From the NCBI RefSeq assembly GCF_000302595.1, contig NZ_JH947126.1:401223-465222 (forward strand): a stretch of DNA of 64,000 nucleotides. The letters are read 5' to 3'. Below are positions 12,102-21,293 of this stretch, piece by piece. Positions within the stretch are counted from its first letter, which is position 1, and every line of letters starts with the position of its first letter. The DNA is from Pedobacter arcticus A12. GTDB lineage: Bacteria > Bacteroidota > Bacteroidia > Sphingobacteriales > Sphingobacteriaceae. The notes beneath the pieces were generated by a model. That model worked only from the letters and a program-made list of their open reading frames with translations, searched no databases and had not been told where the DNA came from. Position numbers and translations under genes: made by a program.

Positions 12102-13472
12102 TTACTTACTCAACTCCGTAAAGTGCTTATAAAACAAGGGAATAGTTTCTATTCCTTTATAGTAATTGAAAACATCATATTTTTCGTTTGGAGAGTGCAG
12201 GTTATCGCTATCTAAACCAAAACCCATTAATACTGTTTTAATGCCTAATTCTTGCTCAAATAATGCAACAATAGGAATACTTCCTCCGCCTCTGGTTGGT
12301 ACTGGCTCTTTCCCGAAAGCATCTTCGATTGCTTTATAAGCCGCCTTAAAAGCTATAGAATCTACAGGAGTTACATAAGGCGTACCACCATGATGTGCTA
12401 TCACACTTACCTTTACAGATTTTGGAGCAATACTTTCAAAATGTGATTTAAAAAGGTCTGATATTTTTTTCCAATCCTGACCGGGAACTAAACGCATGGA
12501 GATTTTAGCGTTGGCCTTAGCAGGTAAAACTGTTTTTGCACCTGGCCCCGTATAACCGCCCCAAATACCATTAACCTCCAAAGTTGGTCTAATTCCTGTG
12601 CGTTCTATTGTAGAATAACCATCCTCACCCCAAACAGCATCAACTCCTAAATCTTTTTTGTATTCTTCCAAATCGAATGGAGCATCATTTAATGCTTTTC
12701 TTTCTTCCTCGGAAAGTACAATTACATTATCATAAAAACCCGGAATGGTAATATGGTTATTTTCATCATGCAGAGATGCAATCATCTGACACAAAATTGT
12801 TGCGGGGTTTGCAACTGCACCACCATAAACACCAGAGTGCAAATCTCTATTTGGTCCTTGAACTTCAACTTCCATGTAGGATAATCCGCGTAAACCGGTT
12901 TCCAAGGATGGATTTTCCATGCTCAACATGGAAGTGTCTGAAATCAAAACAACATCAGCTTTTAAACGCTCGGTGTTTTGGGCTACAAATTTCCCCAAAT
13001 TATCAGAACCCACTTCTTCTTCGCCCTCAATCATAAACTTGATATTGCAAGGCAATGTTTCAGTTTGCATCATCAGCTCGAAAGCTTTTACATGCATATA
13101 AAACTGGCCTTTATCATCACAAGCTCCACGAGCGTAAATTTTTCCGTCTCGTAAGGTTGGTTCAAAAGGTGGCGTATGCCAAAGTTCCAACGGTTCCGGT
13201 GGTTGTACATCGTAATGTCCGTACACCAGAACCGTTGGCAAATTCGGATTTATTATTTTTTCACCGTAAACAATCGGATAGCCTTCTGTTGTACAAACCT
13301 CAACTTGGTCTGCACCTGCTTCCTTAAGTTTCTCGGCAACAAAATCTGCAGTCTTAAGCACATCACCTTTATATTTAGGATCTGCACTCACAGACTGGAA
13401 TCTCAATAACTCAAACAATTCGTCAAGAAAACGTTGACGGTTTTGCTCAATATAATTTTTTACTACTTGCAT
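12102..13472 (-). CDS. M20-family dipeptidase (456 aa)
   Basis: A carnosinase-type di-zinc metallopeptidase that hydrolyses dipeptides, probably in the cytosol since no signal peptide is present. Metal ligands and catalytic residues are visible: VYGHYDVQPP (His and Asp), ARGACDDKGQ (bridging Asp), EGEEEVGS (general-base and ligand Glu), and a late histidine in NLHSPNE. The lid/dimerisation domain lies between about residues 200 and 370. The length is normal for the family. It is a single gene with its own terminator. Confidence 0.88.
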   Translation of the reverse strand: MQVVKNYIEQNRQRFLDELFELLRFQSVSADPKYKGDVLKTADFVAEKLKEAGADQVEVCTTEGYPIVYGEKIINPNLPTVLVYGHYDVQPPEPLELWHTPPFEPTLRDGKIYARGACDDKGQFYMHVKAFELMMQTETLPCNIKFMIEGEEEVGSDNLGKFVAQNTERLKADVVLISDTSMLSMENPSLETGLRGLSYMEVEVQGPNRDLHSGVYGGAVANPATILCQMIASLHDENNHITIPGFYDNVIVLSEEERKALNDAPFDLEEYKKDLGVDAVWGEDGYSTIERTGIRPTLEVNGIWGGYTGPGAKTVLPAKANAKISMRLVPGQDWKKISDLFKSHFESIAPKSVKVSVIAHHGGTPYVTPVDSIAFKAAYKAIEDAFGKEPVPTRGGGSIPIVALFEQELGIKTVLMGFGLDSDNLHSPNEKYDVFNYYKGIETIPLFYKHFTELSK

Positions 13473-13544
13473 AAAATACGTGTTTATGCAAATATATGAT
13501 TTTATACTTTAGCTAATTTATAACTAAAGTATAGAGGAGGTGGT

Positions 13545-13694
13545 TTAGTCCCAAGTACTTGTATCGTTTCTGTTAAGGTTAGTACTTGACCCATTTACTT
13601 TTAAAGTTTTTACTGGTGCTGTTTCTGCATCTTTTTTGCAAGATGTTACGCCTATTGCGCTAACAATTAATAATGCTACTAATATCTTTTTCAT
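13545..13694 (-). CDS. small lipoprotein (49 aa)
   Basis: The ATG at 13694 gives MKKILVALLIVSAIGVTSC, a lipoprotein signal peptide with lipobox VTSC. About 30 polar residues follow, ending NDTSTWD. It is too short for a catalytic domain. It lies between the dipeptidase and a divergent TPR protein. The clear signal peptide makes it credible. Confidence 0.6.
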   Translation of the reverse strand: MKKILVALLIVSAIGVTSCKKDAETAPVKTLKVNGSSTNLNRNDTSTWD

Positions 13695-13897
13695 GTTTTT
13701 GAAACTTTTAATGGTGAATACAGTACAAATGTTAAGGTAAATTTATTTTAAACGAAATATTCATATACAAAAAAACAATATCCCGTTTCAATTAAAAAAT
13801 TATTACGTTTCAATTAAATTCTGTATGTATTTTATAGAATTGGTTATAAATTAAAATTTTATAAATACCTTTAAATCTCAATTGAATTAACTTATTC

Positions 13898-15331
13898 ATG
13901 CGCTACAAAATACTCCTAGTCATCATGTTATGTTGTTGCTGCGCAAAAGGATTTCAGCAACAGGCTATAAAACACGACGAACAAACGGCTAAAGCATTAA
14001 ATAAAAAAGCCTATGATATTCGCTTAACGGACCCTAAAAAGACGGTAGCTATCGGAAAACAGGCACATGAAATAGCCACTGAGCTGAATCTTACTAAAGA
14101 AATTGCCGAAGCTAACCGGGTGATTGGAATAGGGTTTTATTATTTGACGGAAAAAGACTCCGCATTAAACCGTTATCTTCTTGCTATGAAACAGTTTCAG
14201 TATATCCATGACGAACTGGGCGAAGCAAAAGTATTGAACAATATCGGTAACTTATGGACAGAAATAGATTACGATGTAACGTTAGGTTATTATCAGAAGG
14301 CTTTAAAAATTGCTAAAAAATATAATAAAAAAGATTTGATTGCCGGTAGCTACATGAACATAGGAAATACTTATTACCGCAAAAAGCAGTATAATACCGC
14401 TTTAAAATATTTTGAATTAAGTAATCGCGTATTTACTGAAATCGATAATCCAGTCGGTACTACCCTAAGCTTACAGAACATGGGCGTGATCCACTACCAT
14501 CTAAATAATTTAGAGCAATCCGAGAAATTATTACTTGATGCCCATGAAAAAGCAAAAAAACATGAATTAAACAATACTATAGCTGGAATGAATATGACGT
14601 TGGCTTCAATATATATGAAGAAAAATAATTTCAAAAAGGCGGAAGAATACATCAAAGAAGGGATTGCGCTCTCAAAATTAACCAGTGACCAAAAAAAAAC
14701 ATACGATTTAACTTTTATCAGCTATAAATTAGAGGAGAAACGGAAAAACTACAAAAAGGCGCTCTATTATTTAAGAGAAATAAACATACTTGATAGCATA
14801 AACTACACAAAAACGATTACTTCCAACATCAACCTCATCCAAGAAACCATAAAGCAACAGCAAACCCAAAAAGAAAATGAGCTCACGATCCAAGCCCAGC
14901 GAAATGCAAAGAACCTATCCTTGGCGATTGGCAGTGTTGCTATACTTTGTTTCTTTGTTATCTTTTTATTGGTAAAAACCAATAGAAAATCAAAAACATC
15001 CAATGAAAAGCTTACCATACTTAATGAAGAAGTAATTAGGCAAAAAAATAACGTCGATAGAATTAACCATCAGTTGGAAGAGCTTATCGCAGAAAGAACA
15101 AAAGATCTCATCATCAAAAATCAAAAATTATCCGAATATTCCTCTCACCTCTCCCACCAAATCAGGGGTCCAGTTGCAACTCTAAAAGGATTAATGATGT
15201 TGGTGGAAGATAAACTTGTGGAAAGTGCAGAAGTTGCGCCACAAATAAAAAAATGCGTAGATGATATAGATGAACAAATTATGGGAATAAACGAGGCCTT
15301 ACATGATTCGAGCAGAAAAGGCTTAAGCTAA
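13898..15331 (+). CDS. TPR sensor protein with a histidine-kinase DHp-like domain but no ATPase domain (477 aa)
   Basis: A signal peptide (1-18) precedes about five TPR-like repeats (30-300), a transmembrane helix (340-360) and a coiled coil. The H-box-like segment LSHQIRGPVATL with His420 follows, then one further helix. The chain stops at 477, so the HATPase_c catalytic domain expected about 60 residues later is absent. A stop codon and strong terminator follow at once, so this is not a window-edge effect. It could be a phosphotransfer or dimerisation partner for other kinases, or a degenerate receptor. Bacteroidota have many TPR-linked kinases with this front half. Confidence 0.75.
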   Translation: MRYKILLVIMLCCCCAKGFQQQAIKHDEQTAKALNKKAYDIRLTDPKKTVAIGKQAHEIATELNLTKEIAEANRVIGIGFYYLTEKDSALNRYLLAMKQFQYIHDELGEAKVLNNIGNLWTEIDYDVTLGYYQKALKIAKKYNKKDLIAGSYMNIGNTYYRKKQYNTALKYFELSNRVFTEIDNPVGTTLSLQNMGVIHYHLNNLEQSEKLLLDAHEKAKKHELNNTIAGMNMTLASIYMKKNNFKKAEEYIKEGIALSKLTSDQKKTYDLTFISYKLEEKRKNYKKALYYLREINILDSINYTKTITSNINLIQETIKQQQTQKENELTIQAQRNAKNLSLAIGSVAILCFFVIFLLVKTNRKSKTSNEKLTILNEEVIRQKNNVDRINHQLEELIAERTKDLIIKNQKLSEYSSHLSHQIRGPVATLKGLMMLVEDKLVESAEVAPQIKKCVDDIDEQIMGINEALHDSSRKGLS

Positions 15332-15351
15332 CCTAGGTTTGTTAAGAACTT

Positions 15352-15390
15352 AAAATGAGGCGGAACTAAAATCTCCGCCTCATTTTTTTT
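15352..15390 (+). terminator. Rho-independent terminator
   Basis: The 13-bp stem AAAATGAGGCGGA with its complement, plus an eight-base T run. It ends the TPR sensor gene and overlaps the promoter of the helicase gene that follows. Confidence 0.88.
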
Positions 15391-15397
15391 ACTTTTG
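15390..15397 (+). promoter_or_regulatory. -7 box TACTTTTG of the helicase gene
   Basis: TAnnTTTG match right after the terminator. It makes the upstream in-frame TTG at 15395 impossible as a start, because that codon is part of the promoter. Confidence 0.55.
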
Positions 15398-15421
15398 CTT
15401 TTTCTTAAAACAGGATACAAT

Positions 15422-17716
15422 TTGGATTATTTAGCAGGATTAAACCCAACTCAAAGACAAGCTGTAGAGCAAACCGAAGGACCAGTAATGATTGTTGCAG
15501 GCGCCGGATCAGGAAAAACCCGGGTAATTACTTACCGCGTTGCGCACCTTATTCAAAAAAAGGTTGACCCATTCCATATTTTAGTTCTAACCTTTACCAA
15601 TAAAGCCGCAAAAGAAATGCGTAACCGTATCACTACGGTAATTGGTGCCGAAGCTAAAAACATTTGGATGGGTACTTTTCACTCTGTTTTTGCTAAAATA
15701 CTCCGGGTGGAAGCGCACCACATTGGCTACCCAAACCATTTTACCATTTACGATACAGACGACAGTAAAAGCCTAGTAAAAACTATTTTAAAGGAAATGA
15801 GTTTAGATGACAAGCTTTATCATCCAAACTATGTTTACGGTCGTATCTCAATGGCTAAAAATAACCTGATTTCTGTAGCCGAATATCAAAAAAATGAGCA
15901 AATCCAAGCAGATGATTTTACATCTGGACGAGCTTTTCTGGGAAAGATCTACGAAACCTACGTTAACCGTTGCTTTAAAGCTGGTGCTATGGATTTCGAC
16001 GACTTACTTTTTAAAACAAACGTTTTACTGAGAGAACATCCTTCGGTATTAAATAAATACCAGCAGAAATTCAAATACCTGATGGTGGATGAGTATCAGG
16101 ATACTAACTTTTCCCAATATCTGATTGTAAAAAAATTGGCCGCAGTTAGAGAGAATTTGTGTGTGGTTGGTGATGATGCGCAAAGTATCTACGCCTTTAG
16201 GGGTGCAAACATCCAAAATATCCTCAACTTTCAAAAAGATTATCCCGATGTTAAGGTTTTCAAATTAGAGCAGAATTACCGCTCCACGCAAAATATCGTA
16301 AACATTGCAAATAGCATTATAGCCAATAACAAAAATCAGTTAGAGAAAAATGTATTCTCTGATAACGAGACTGGCGATAAAATAAAAATCAGTCGCTCTT
16401 TTTCCGATAATGAAGAAGGTAAGCAGGTAGCAGAATCCATCGCTCAGGAACGGGCAGACAAATCCTTAAACTGGGTAGATTTTGCCATTCTTTACCGTAC
16501 CAATGCACAATCGCGTTCCATGGAAGAAGCGTTGCGGAAGTTAGGCGTTCCTTACAAAATCTACGGAGGAACCTCTTTTTACCAACGCAAGGAAATCAAA
16601 GATCTAATTGCCTACTTTAGGCTTACTTTTAATCCAGCTGATGAAGAAGCTTTTAAGAGGGTAATCAATTATCCAGTTCGTGGCATTGGAAAAACCACCC
16701 TAGATAAAATCATTTTAGCAGCCGGCACCGAAAACAAAACCTTATTCGAGATCATCTGTGATGCACCACAATATTTAGAGAACAGAGCAGCGGTAGCAGT
16801 TGGTAATTTCGCAACTGCAATTCAAAGCTTTGCGGTAACTGCAAAAACCAATACTGCATACGACACGGCCTTGCACATTGCGCAACAATCTGGCTTATTG
16901 AAAGATTTATATGATGATAAATCTGTAGAAGGTGTTAGTAGATACGAGAATATTCAGGAATTGTTAAACGGAATTAAGGAGTTTTCGGAACGTGAGGATA
17001 TTGAAGATCGTGGTTTAGATGTTTTTATGCAGGATGTTGCTTTGCTCACCAATGACGATAAAGACAAGGGTAACGACAACGATACGGTCTCTCTGATGAC
17101 CATTCACTCGTCCAAAGGATTAGAGTTTCCACAGGTTTATATTGTGGGATTAGAAGAAAATCTATTCCCTTCGCAAATGGCTTTAAATTCTAGAGCCGAT
17201 TTGGAAGAGGAACGCAGGTTATTTTACGTAGCAGTAACTCGAGCCGAGAAAAAACTACACGTCAGTTATGCCACATCAAGATTTAAATTTGGGACTTTAA
17301 TCAATTGTGAACCCTCTCGCTTTTTAGACGAGATTGACACCCGATACTTAGAAATTGACACTCCAAAAAGAGCATCTTCTTCAAATAAAGACGGTTTCGA
17401 CGATGAACGCTCGCAATGGCAAAGCAAATCAAGTTTCACACAAGCGCAAGGCGATGTTTACTCGAAACCAAAACCTGCAGCCAAGCCTTTAAAAACAACA
17501 TCATTATTGGCTAAAGCGCATGTTCCAAGTGAGGGCTTTGCTCCTAGCGACACGTCTAATTTACAGGTTGGTCACGAGGTTGAACACGAAAGATTTGGCT
17601 ATGGAAAAGTTTTAACTTTAGAAGGAAGCAAGCAAGACATCAAAGCAACCATCTTTTTTAAAGAGATTGGACAGAAGCAATTGTTACTAAAATTCGCTAA
17701 GTTGAGGATTATTTAG
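15422..17716 (+). CDS. UvrD/PcrA-type ATP-dependent DNA helicase (about 764 aa)
   Basis: Superfamily 1A 3'-5' helicase. Motifs in order: LNPTQRQAVEQ (Q motif), VAGAGSGKTRVITYRVAHL (I), VLTFTNKAAKEMRNR (Ia), VDEYQDTN (II), VGDDAQSIYAFRGA (III), LEQNYRS (IV), TIHSSKGLEFPQVYIVGLEENLFP (V) and EEERRLFYVAVTRA (VI). The C-terminal tail has a KOW-like element (VGHEVEHERFGYGKV) as in PcrA, which contacts RNA polymerase. It acts in repair and in clearing replication forks. No ATG is available. TTG at 15422 (MDYLAGLNPTQ) has an AGGA about 8 bp upstream and is the likely start. Confidence 0.92.
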   Translation: MDYLAGLNPTQRQAVEQTEGPVMIVAGAGSGKTRVITYRVAHLIQKKVDPFHILVLTFTNKAAKEMRNRITTVIGAEAKNIWMGTFHSVFAKILRVEAHHIGYPNHFTIYDTDDSKSLVKTILKEMSLDDKLYHPNYVYGRISMAKNNLISVAEYQKNEQIQADDFTSGRAFLGKIYETYVNRCFKAGAMDFDDLLFKTNVLLREHPSVLNKYQQKFKYLMVDEYQDTNFSQYLIVKKLAAVRENLCVVGDDAQSIYAFRGANIQNILNFQKDYPDVKVFKLEQNYRSTQNIVNIANSIIANNKNQLEKNVFSDNETGDKIKISRSFSDNEEGKQVAESIAQERADKSLNWVDFAILYRTNAQSRSMEEALRKLGVPYKIYGGTSFYQRKEIKDLIAYFRLTFNPADEEAFKRVINYPVRGIGKTTLDKIILAAGTENKTLFEIICDAPQYLENRAAVAVGNFATAIQSFAVTAKTNTAYDTALHIAQQSGLLKDLYDDKSVEGVSRYENIQELLNGIKEFSEREDIEDRGLDVFMQDVALLTNDDKDKGNDNDTVSLMTIHSSKGLEFPQVYIVGLEENLFPSQMALNSRADLEEERRLFYVAVTRAEKKLHVSYATSRFKFGTLINCEPSRFLDEIDTRYLEIDTPKRASSSNKDGFDDERSQWQSKSSFTQAQGDVYSKPKPAAKPLKTTSLLAKAHVPSEGFAPSDTSNLQVGHEVEHERFGYGKVLTLEGSKQDIKATIFFKEIGQKQLLLKFAKLRII

Positions 17717-17720
17717 ATTT

Positions 17721-17757
17721 GAGTAGTGAGTAGTGAGTAGTGAGTAGTGAGTAGTGA
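17721..17757. repeat. 7-bp microsatellite (GAGTAGT, five copies)
   Basis: Five perfect GAGTAGT units directly follow the helicase stop (17716). The copy number is likely to vary between strains by slippage. It is outside coding sequence. Confidence 0.9.
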
Positions 17758-17909
17758 AATATAAGAAGCTAGACTTGACGATTTTTCTATTATAAAAACT
17801 TCTCATTGCTGATTTTCAAAGCAAATCTACTCATGAACAGACTACCCTCAATACAAAGTCTAATGACTCAATGAACTAATAAACTAAATGAGCTCAATTA
17901 ACTAAAATT

Positions 17910-18563
17910 ATGAAATTTTTAAAATACATCACCATTTTATCAATAAGCACTCTACTCTTTTCATGTAGCCAAAACGGGAAAAGATTACCTTTTTTAGGAG
18001 AGATGCAAACGATTGACAGAATGGAGGGCGGAAAACTAGTGATAGACACTTTTTACCAAACCATTCCCAACTTTAGTTTCGTAAATCAGGACAGTGTGGT
18101 CATTAATAACGATTCTTTAAAAAACAGCATCTATATTGCCGATTTCTTTTTCACCAGCTGCCCTTCAATCTGCCCAATCATGAGCAAAAACATGCTCTCT
18201 GTTTACAAAAAATACAAGAGAAATAATGAAGTTCGTTTTTTATCACACACGATTGACCCTAAACATGATACCATCCCTGTTTTAAAGAAATATGCAAATA
18301 AACTTGGCGTTGAAGGCACACAGTGGAGTTTTTTGTTAGGTAATCGGGATACTGTTTATAATATCGCCAGACATGGCTATATGAATTATGCCCAGGAAAA
18401 CGCCGACATCCCGGGCGGAGTGGAACACTCGGGTTATTTTATTTTGGTAGATAAAGACCGAAGGATTAGAGGTGCTTATGATGGTACTGACAAACAACAG
18501 GTAGAAAATTTAACCAACGATATTGACATTTTGCTCAATGAGTATAAATCGGTAAAAAAATGA
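17910..18563 (+). CDS. SCO1/SenC-family copper chaperone lipoprotein (217 aa)
   Basis: Delivers copper to the CuA site of cytochrome oxidase or acts as its thiol reductant, anchored in the envelope. A lipoprotein signal with lipobox LFSC (Cys19) leads into a thioredoxin-like fold. The copper site is CPSIC (Cys84, Cys88) with His173 in GGVEHSGYF. It overlaps the cytochrome c gene downstream by 4 bp (ATGA), so the two are co-translated, fitting a role in aerobic respiration. Confidence 0.9.
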   Translation: MKFLKYITILSISTLLFSCSQNGKRLPFLGEMQTIDRMEGGKLVIDTFYQTIPNFSFVNQDSVVINNDSLKNSIYIADFFFTSCPSICPIMSKNMLSVYKKYKRNNEVRFLSHTIDPKHDTIPVLKKYANKLGVEGTQWSFLLGNRDTVYNIARHGYMNYAQENADIPGGVEHSGYFILVDKDRRIRGAYDGTDKQQVENLTNDIDILLNEYKSVKK

Positions 18564-18982
18564 GAAGACTGTTGCTTCCATTCTTTTTTTGTGGATTAGT
18601 GATCATCATTTTCTTGAACGCATGTAACGAGGAAACCATCAAGTACCAAAGTTACTATTCTAGCGGATCGGCACTTTACAAGACCCATTGCAGTAATTGC
18701 CATATGGATGATGGAGAAGGATTAGAAGCACTTATTCCACCTTTAACAGACACTACATTTTTAAAAAACAATCGCGAAAAGCTAGCCTGCTTTATAGTTT
18801 ACGGGCTCAAAGACACCATTGTAATCAATGGGAAAACTTATGATGGCGTTATGCCTGCCGAAACCCATTTAGCACCTATAGAAATCGCTAAGTTACTGAC
18901 CTACATCACCAATACTTTCGGCAACAACCAAGGAATTTATGAATTATCAGAAGTAGAAAAAAATTTAAGGAAGTGTGATTAA
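18560..18982 (+). CDS. mono-haem cytochrome c lipoprotein (140 aa)
   Basis: A hydrophobic N-terminus ends in a lipobox-like FLNAC (Cys22). The haem-binding motif CSNCH lies at 44-48, and a methionine in GVMPAETHL is the probable distal ligand. This is a small class I cytochrome c fold, membrane-anchored and facing the periplasm. Translation is coupled to the SCO gene, so the pair may serve oxidase assembly or electron delivery. Confidence 0.88.
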   Translation: MRRLLLPFFFCGLVIIIFLNACNEETIKYQSYYSSGSALYKTHCSNCHMDDGEGLEALIPPLTDTTFLKNNREKLACFIVYGLKDTIVINGKTYDGVMPAETHLAPIEIAKLLTYITNTFGNNQGIYELSEVEKNLRKCD

Positions 18983-19068
18983 GTAACTTGACTTTTAAAG
19001 AGCATACAGGGCCAAACATTTTTTAGCTTTTGGCTTACTGCAGTTCGCTTTTTGCCTGCATAAATCCT

Positions 19069-19076
19069 TATCTTTG
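19069..19076 (+). promoter_or_regulatory. -7 box TATCTTTG of rnpB
   Basis: TAnnTTTG match just before the 5' strand of the RNase P RNA P1 helix. The position fits a transcription start at about 19080. Confidence 0.6.
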
Positions 19077-19467
19077 TAACGCAAATGGCTCTATCGCGGC
19101 CTCGAATTAATTTTGGGGCGGAGGAAAGTCCGGGCAACACAGAGTATCCTGCTTCCTAACGGGAAGGCGTTTTGTAATAGAGCGACAGAAAGTGCTACAG
19201 AAAATAAACCGCTATGCCTCGGCATAGTAAGGGTGAAAACGTGAGGTAAGAGCTCACGACTTTGTATGGCGACATGCATCGTGGTAAACCTCAGGAGTTG
19301 AAAGGTCAAATAAATCCTGAACGCCGGAGCGACTCGTTCCGCTGTGTTCAATCACTATCAGGAAGGGTAGATCGTTAGACTGTAATAGCGATATTATGGC
19401 AAGATAAATGATAGAGACATCCTGAATTGTTTTGGGATGACAGAACCCGGCTTACAAATTTGCATTA
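19077..19467 (+). ncRNA. rnpB: RNase P RNA, class A
   Basis: Catalytic RNA that trims the 5' end of tRNA precursors. Conserved core blocks are present in order: GAGGAAAGTCCGGGC near 19119, AGGGTGAAA with a GTGAGGTAAGAGCTCAC region near 19230, GTAAACC, and AGATAAATGATAGAGAC followed by ACAGAACCCGGCTTA near 19440. The ends TAACGCAAAT and ATTTGCATTA pair as helix P1 with one mismatch, which sets the limits. A terminator follows. Confidence 0.93.
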
Positions 19468-19481
19468 TTACAAGCATTTTG

Positions 19482-19513
19482 AAGTCCTGCAACAATTTGC
19501 AGGACTTTTTTTG
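19482..19513 (+). terminator. rnpB terminator
   Basis: The 10-bp stem AAGTCCTGCA with its complement, a 6-nt loop and a T run, 15 bp after the end of P1. Confidence 0.85.
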
Positions 19514-19573
19514 TTTCCTAAACCCATAAATTGTCCAAAATTATATACACTTTTAACAAACAAATAATTTACT

Positions 19574-20977
19574 ATGGCTAAAGTTTTAATCATTGACGAC
19601 GAAAGAGCAATCAGAAATACACTAAGGGAAATTTTAGAATACGAAGACTATAAAGTTGACGATATAGACAACGGTGCTGATGGTTTAGAGATGATTAAAA
19701 ACATCGGTTACGATTTGGTTTTATGTGATATAAAAATGAATCGTATGGACGGAATGGAAGTATTGACGAGTGCTCAGCTCTCGCATCCTGATCTTCCGTT
19801 TATTATGATATCCGGTCACGGAACGGTAGAAACAGCAGTTGAAGCTTCCAAAAAAGGTGCTTTCGATTTTATCTCTAAACCACCAGATTTAAATAGGCTT
19901 TTAATTACTGTACGTAACGCTCTTGACCGAGGGACTTTAGTCACTGAAACCAAAGTACTTAAGCAAAAAGTTGCCAAATCAAAAACCCGTGAAATATTGG
20001 GTGAATCTCCGGCTATTGCAAAAGTTAAGGAAACTATCGAAAGAGTTGCCCCTACAGATGCTAGAGTATTGGTAACTGGCGCAAACGGAAGCGGTAAAGA
20101 ATTGGTTGCCCGTTGGTTACACGAGAAATCAAGCAGAGCAAGCGCTCCTTTAATTGAGGTAAATTGTGCTGCAATTCCATCGGAGCTGATAGAATCTGAA
20201 CTGTTTGGGCATGAGAAAGGCTCTTTTACATCGGCAATTAAGCAACGTATCGGAAAGTTTGAACAAGCTAACGGTGGTACTATTTTCTTAGATGAGATTG
20301 GCGACATGAGTCCGTCGGCGCAAGCCAAAGTGCTAAGAGCTTTACAGGAAAATAAAATTACACGCGTAGGTGGCGAAAAAGAGATAGACGTAAACGTTCG
20401 AGTAATTGCCGCAACAAATAAAGATCTGTTGAAAGAAATTGAAGCTGGCAATTTTAGGATGGATTTATACCACCGCTTAAATGTAATTCATATCCACGTT
20501 GCACCTTTGGCAGAGCGAACCTCAGATATTCCACTTTTATCTCAAAGTTTCTGTGAAGAAATTTGCAACGAGTACAATATGCCGGTTAAAAAAATAAGTC
20601 CCGAAGCTTTTAGCGCATTAAAATCTTTGCCTTGGACCGGTAATATTCGGGAGCTAAGAAACGTAATTGAACGTTTGATCATTTTGAGCGACAAAACAAT
20701 TACCGAAGAAAATGTAAGAACTTTTGCTAACCCAACCGGAAGTATTTATAACCCAGAAAACGCCTTTGAAACTAAGAGTTCAGCTCCGACTAAAGGATTT
20801 GATTATGAGGGTTTCTCTAATTTCCAAGACTTTAAAGACCATGCAGAAATGGAATTTATCAAGTTTAAACTGGAAAAAAACAATTGGAACGTATCAAAAA
20901 CCGCAGAAGATATAGAAATACAAAGAAGTCATTTATACAGCAAGATTGATAAATTCGGTTTGAAAAGAGCAGAATAA
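19574..20977 (+). CDS. NtrC-family sigma-54-dependent response regulator (467 aa)
   Basis: The receiver domain (1-120) has acidic pocket DDE near residue 8 and phospho-acceptor Asp52 in LVLCDIKMN. The AAA+ domain has Walker A GANGSGKE (169-176), Walker B TIFLDE (236-241) and an arginine-finger region RELRNVIERL. A Fis-type helix-turn-helix ends the protein (NNWNVSKTAEDIEIQRSHLYSKI). The sigma-54 contact loop, normally GAFTGA, reads GSFTSA (216-221). Such variants can weaken or change sigma-54 coupling. No partner kinase is adjacent. A terminator follows. Confidence 0.88.
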   Translation: MAKVLIIDDERAIRNTLREILEYEDYKVDDIDNGADGLEMIKNIGYDLVLCDIKMNRMDGMEVLTSAQLSHPDLPFIMISGHGTVETAVEASKKGAFDFISKPPDLNRLLITVRNALDRGTLVTETKVLKQKVAKSKTREILGESPAIAKVKETIERVAPTDARVLVTGANGSGKELVARWLHEKSSRASAPLIEVNCAAIPSELIESELFGHEKGSFTSAIKQRIGKFEQANGGTIFLDEIGDMSPSAQAKVLRALQENKITRVGGEKEIDVNVRVIAATNKDLLKEIEAGNFRMDLYHRLNVIHIHVAPLAERTSDIPLLSQSFCEEICNEYNMPVKKISPEAFSALKSLPWTGNIRELRNVIERLIILSDKTITEENVRTFANPTGSIYNPENAFETKSSAPTKGFDYEGFSNFQDFKDHAEMEFIKFKLEKNNWNVSKTAEDIEIQRSHLYSKIDKFGLKRAE

Positions 20978-21293
20978 ATTGTTCGTTTATATATTTGTAA
21001 GCCCTTCATCCGTAAATGGATGGAGGGCTTTTGTTTTAATTTATACTCACCACCACGTCATACCGAAAGGAGTCGAAGAATAGGACGAAAAAGATATAGC
21101 GTGTTAAAACGTCCAAATTATCAACAATCCTTCTCAGATTCTAAGTAATTTCCAGATTAAAAGAATAAGTACCTAATATGTATTATCAATTGATTTTAAA
21201 TCGAAATATAAATTATATTTGAGAACAATAAAACACACCTCAATATAGTTTGATATAAAATTACAGTAGAAAATTTTGAGCAGAAGAAATAAG
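20978..21293. other. intergenic interval with terminator, otherwise empty
   Basis: Contains the terminator described at 20999 and a short relic of a dispersed repeat (near 21058, CGTCATACCGAAAGGAGTCGA). No gene is visible. The AT-rich part after 21180 is likely the promoter of the membrane-protein gene. Confidence 0.5.
20999..21034 (+). terminator. Rho-independent terminator
   Basis: AAGCCCT-CATCC pairs with GGATG-AGGGCTT around a small loop and is followed by TTTTG. It ends the response-regulator transcript. Confidence 0.8.

Noticed and set aside
15395-15421. Upstream TTG start of the helicase
   Set aside because: It lies inside the TACTTTTG promoter box just after a terminator T run, so it would not be in the mRNA.
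19816-20451. 211-aa minus-strand frame
   Set aside because: Antisense to the well-defined NtrC-type regulator; an artefact of codon usage.
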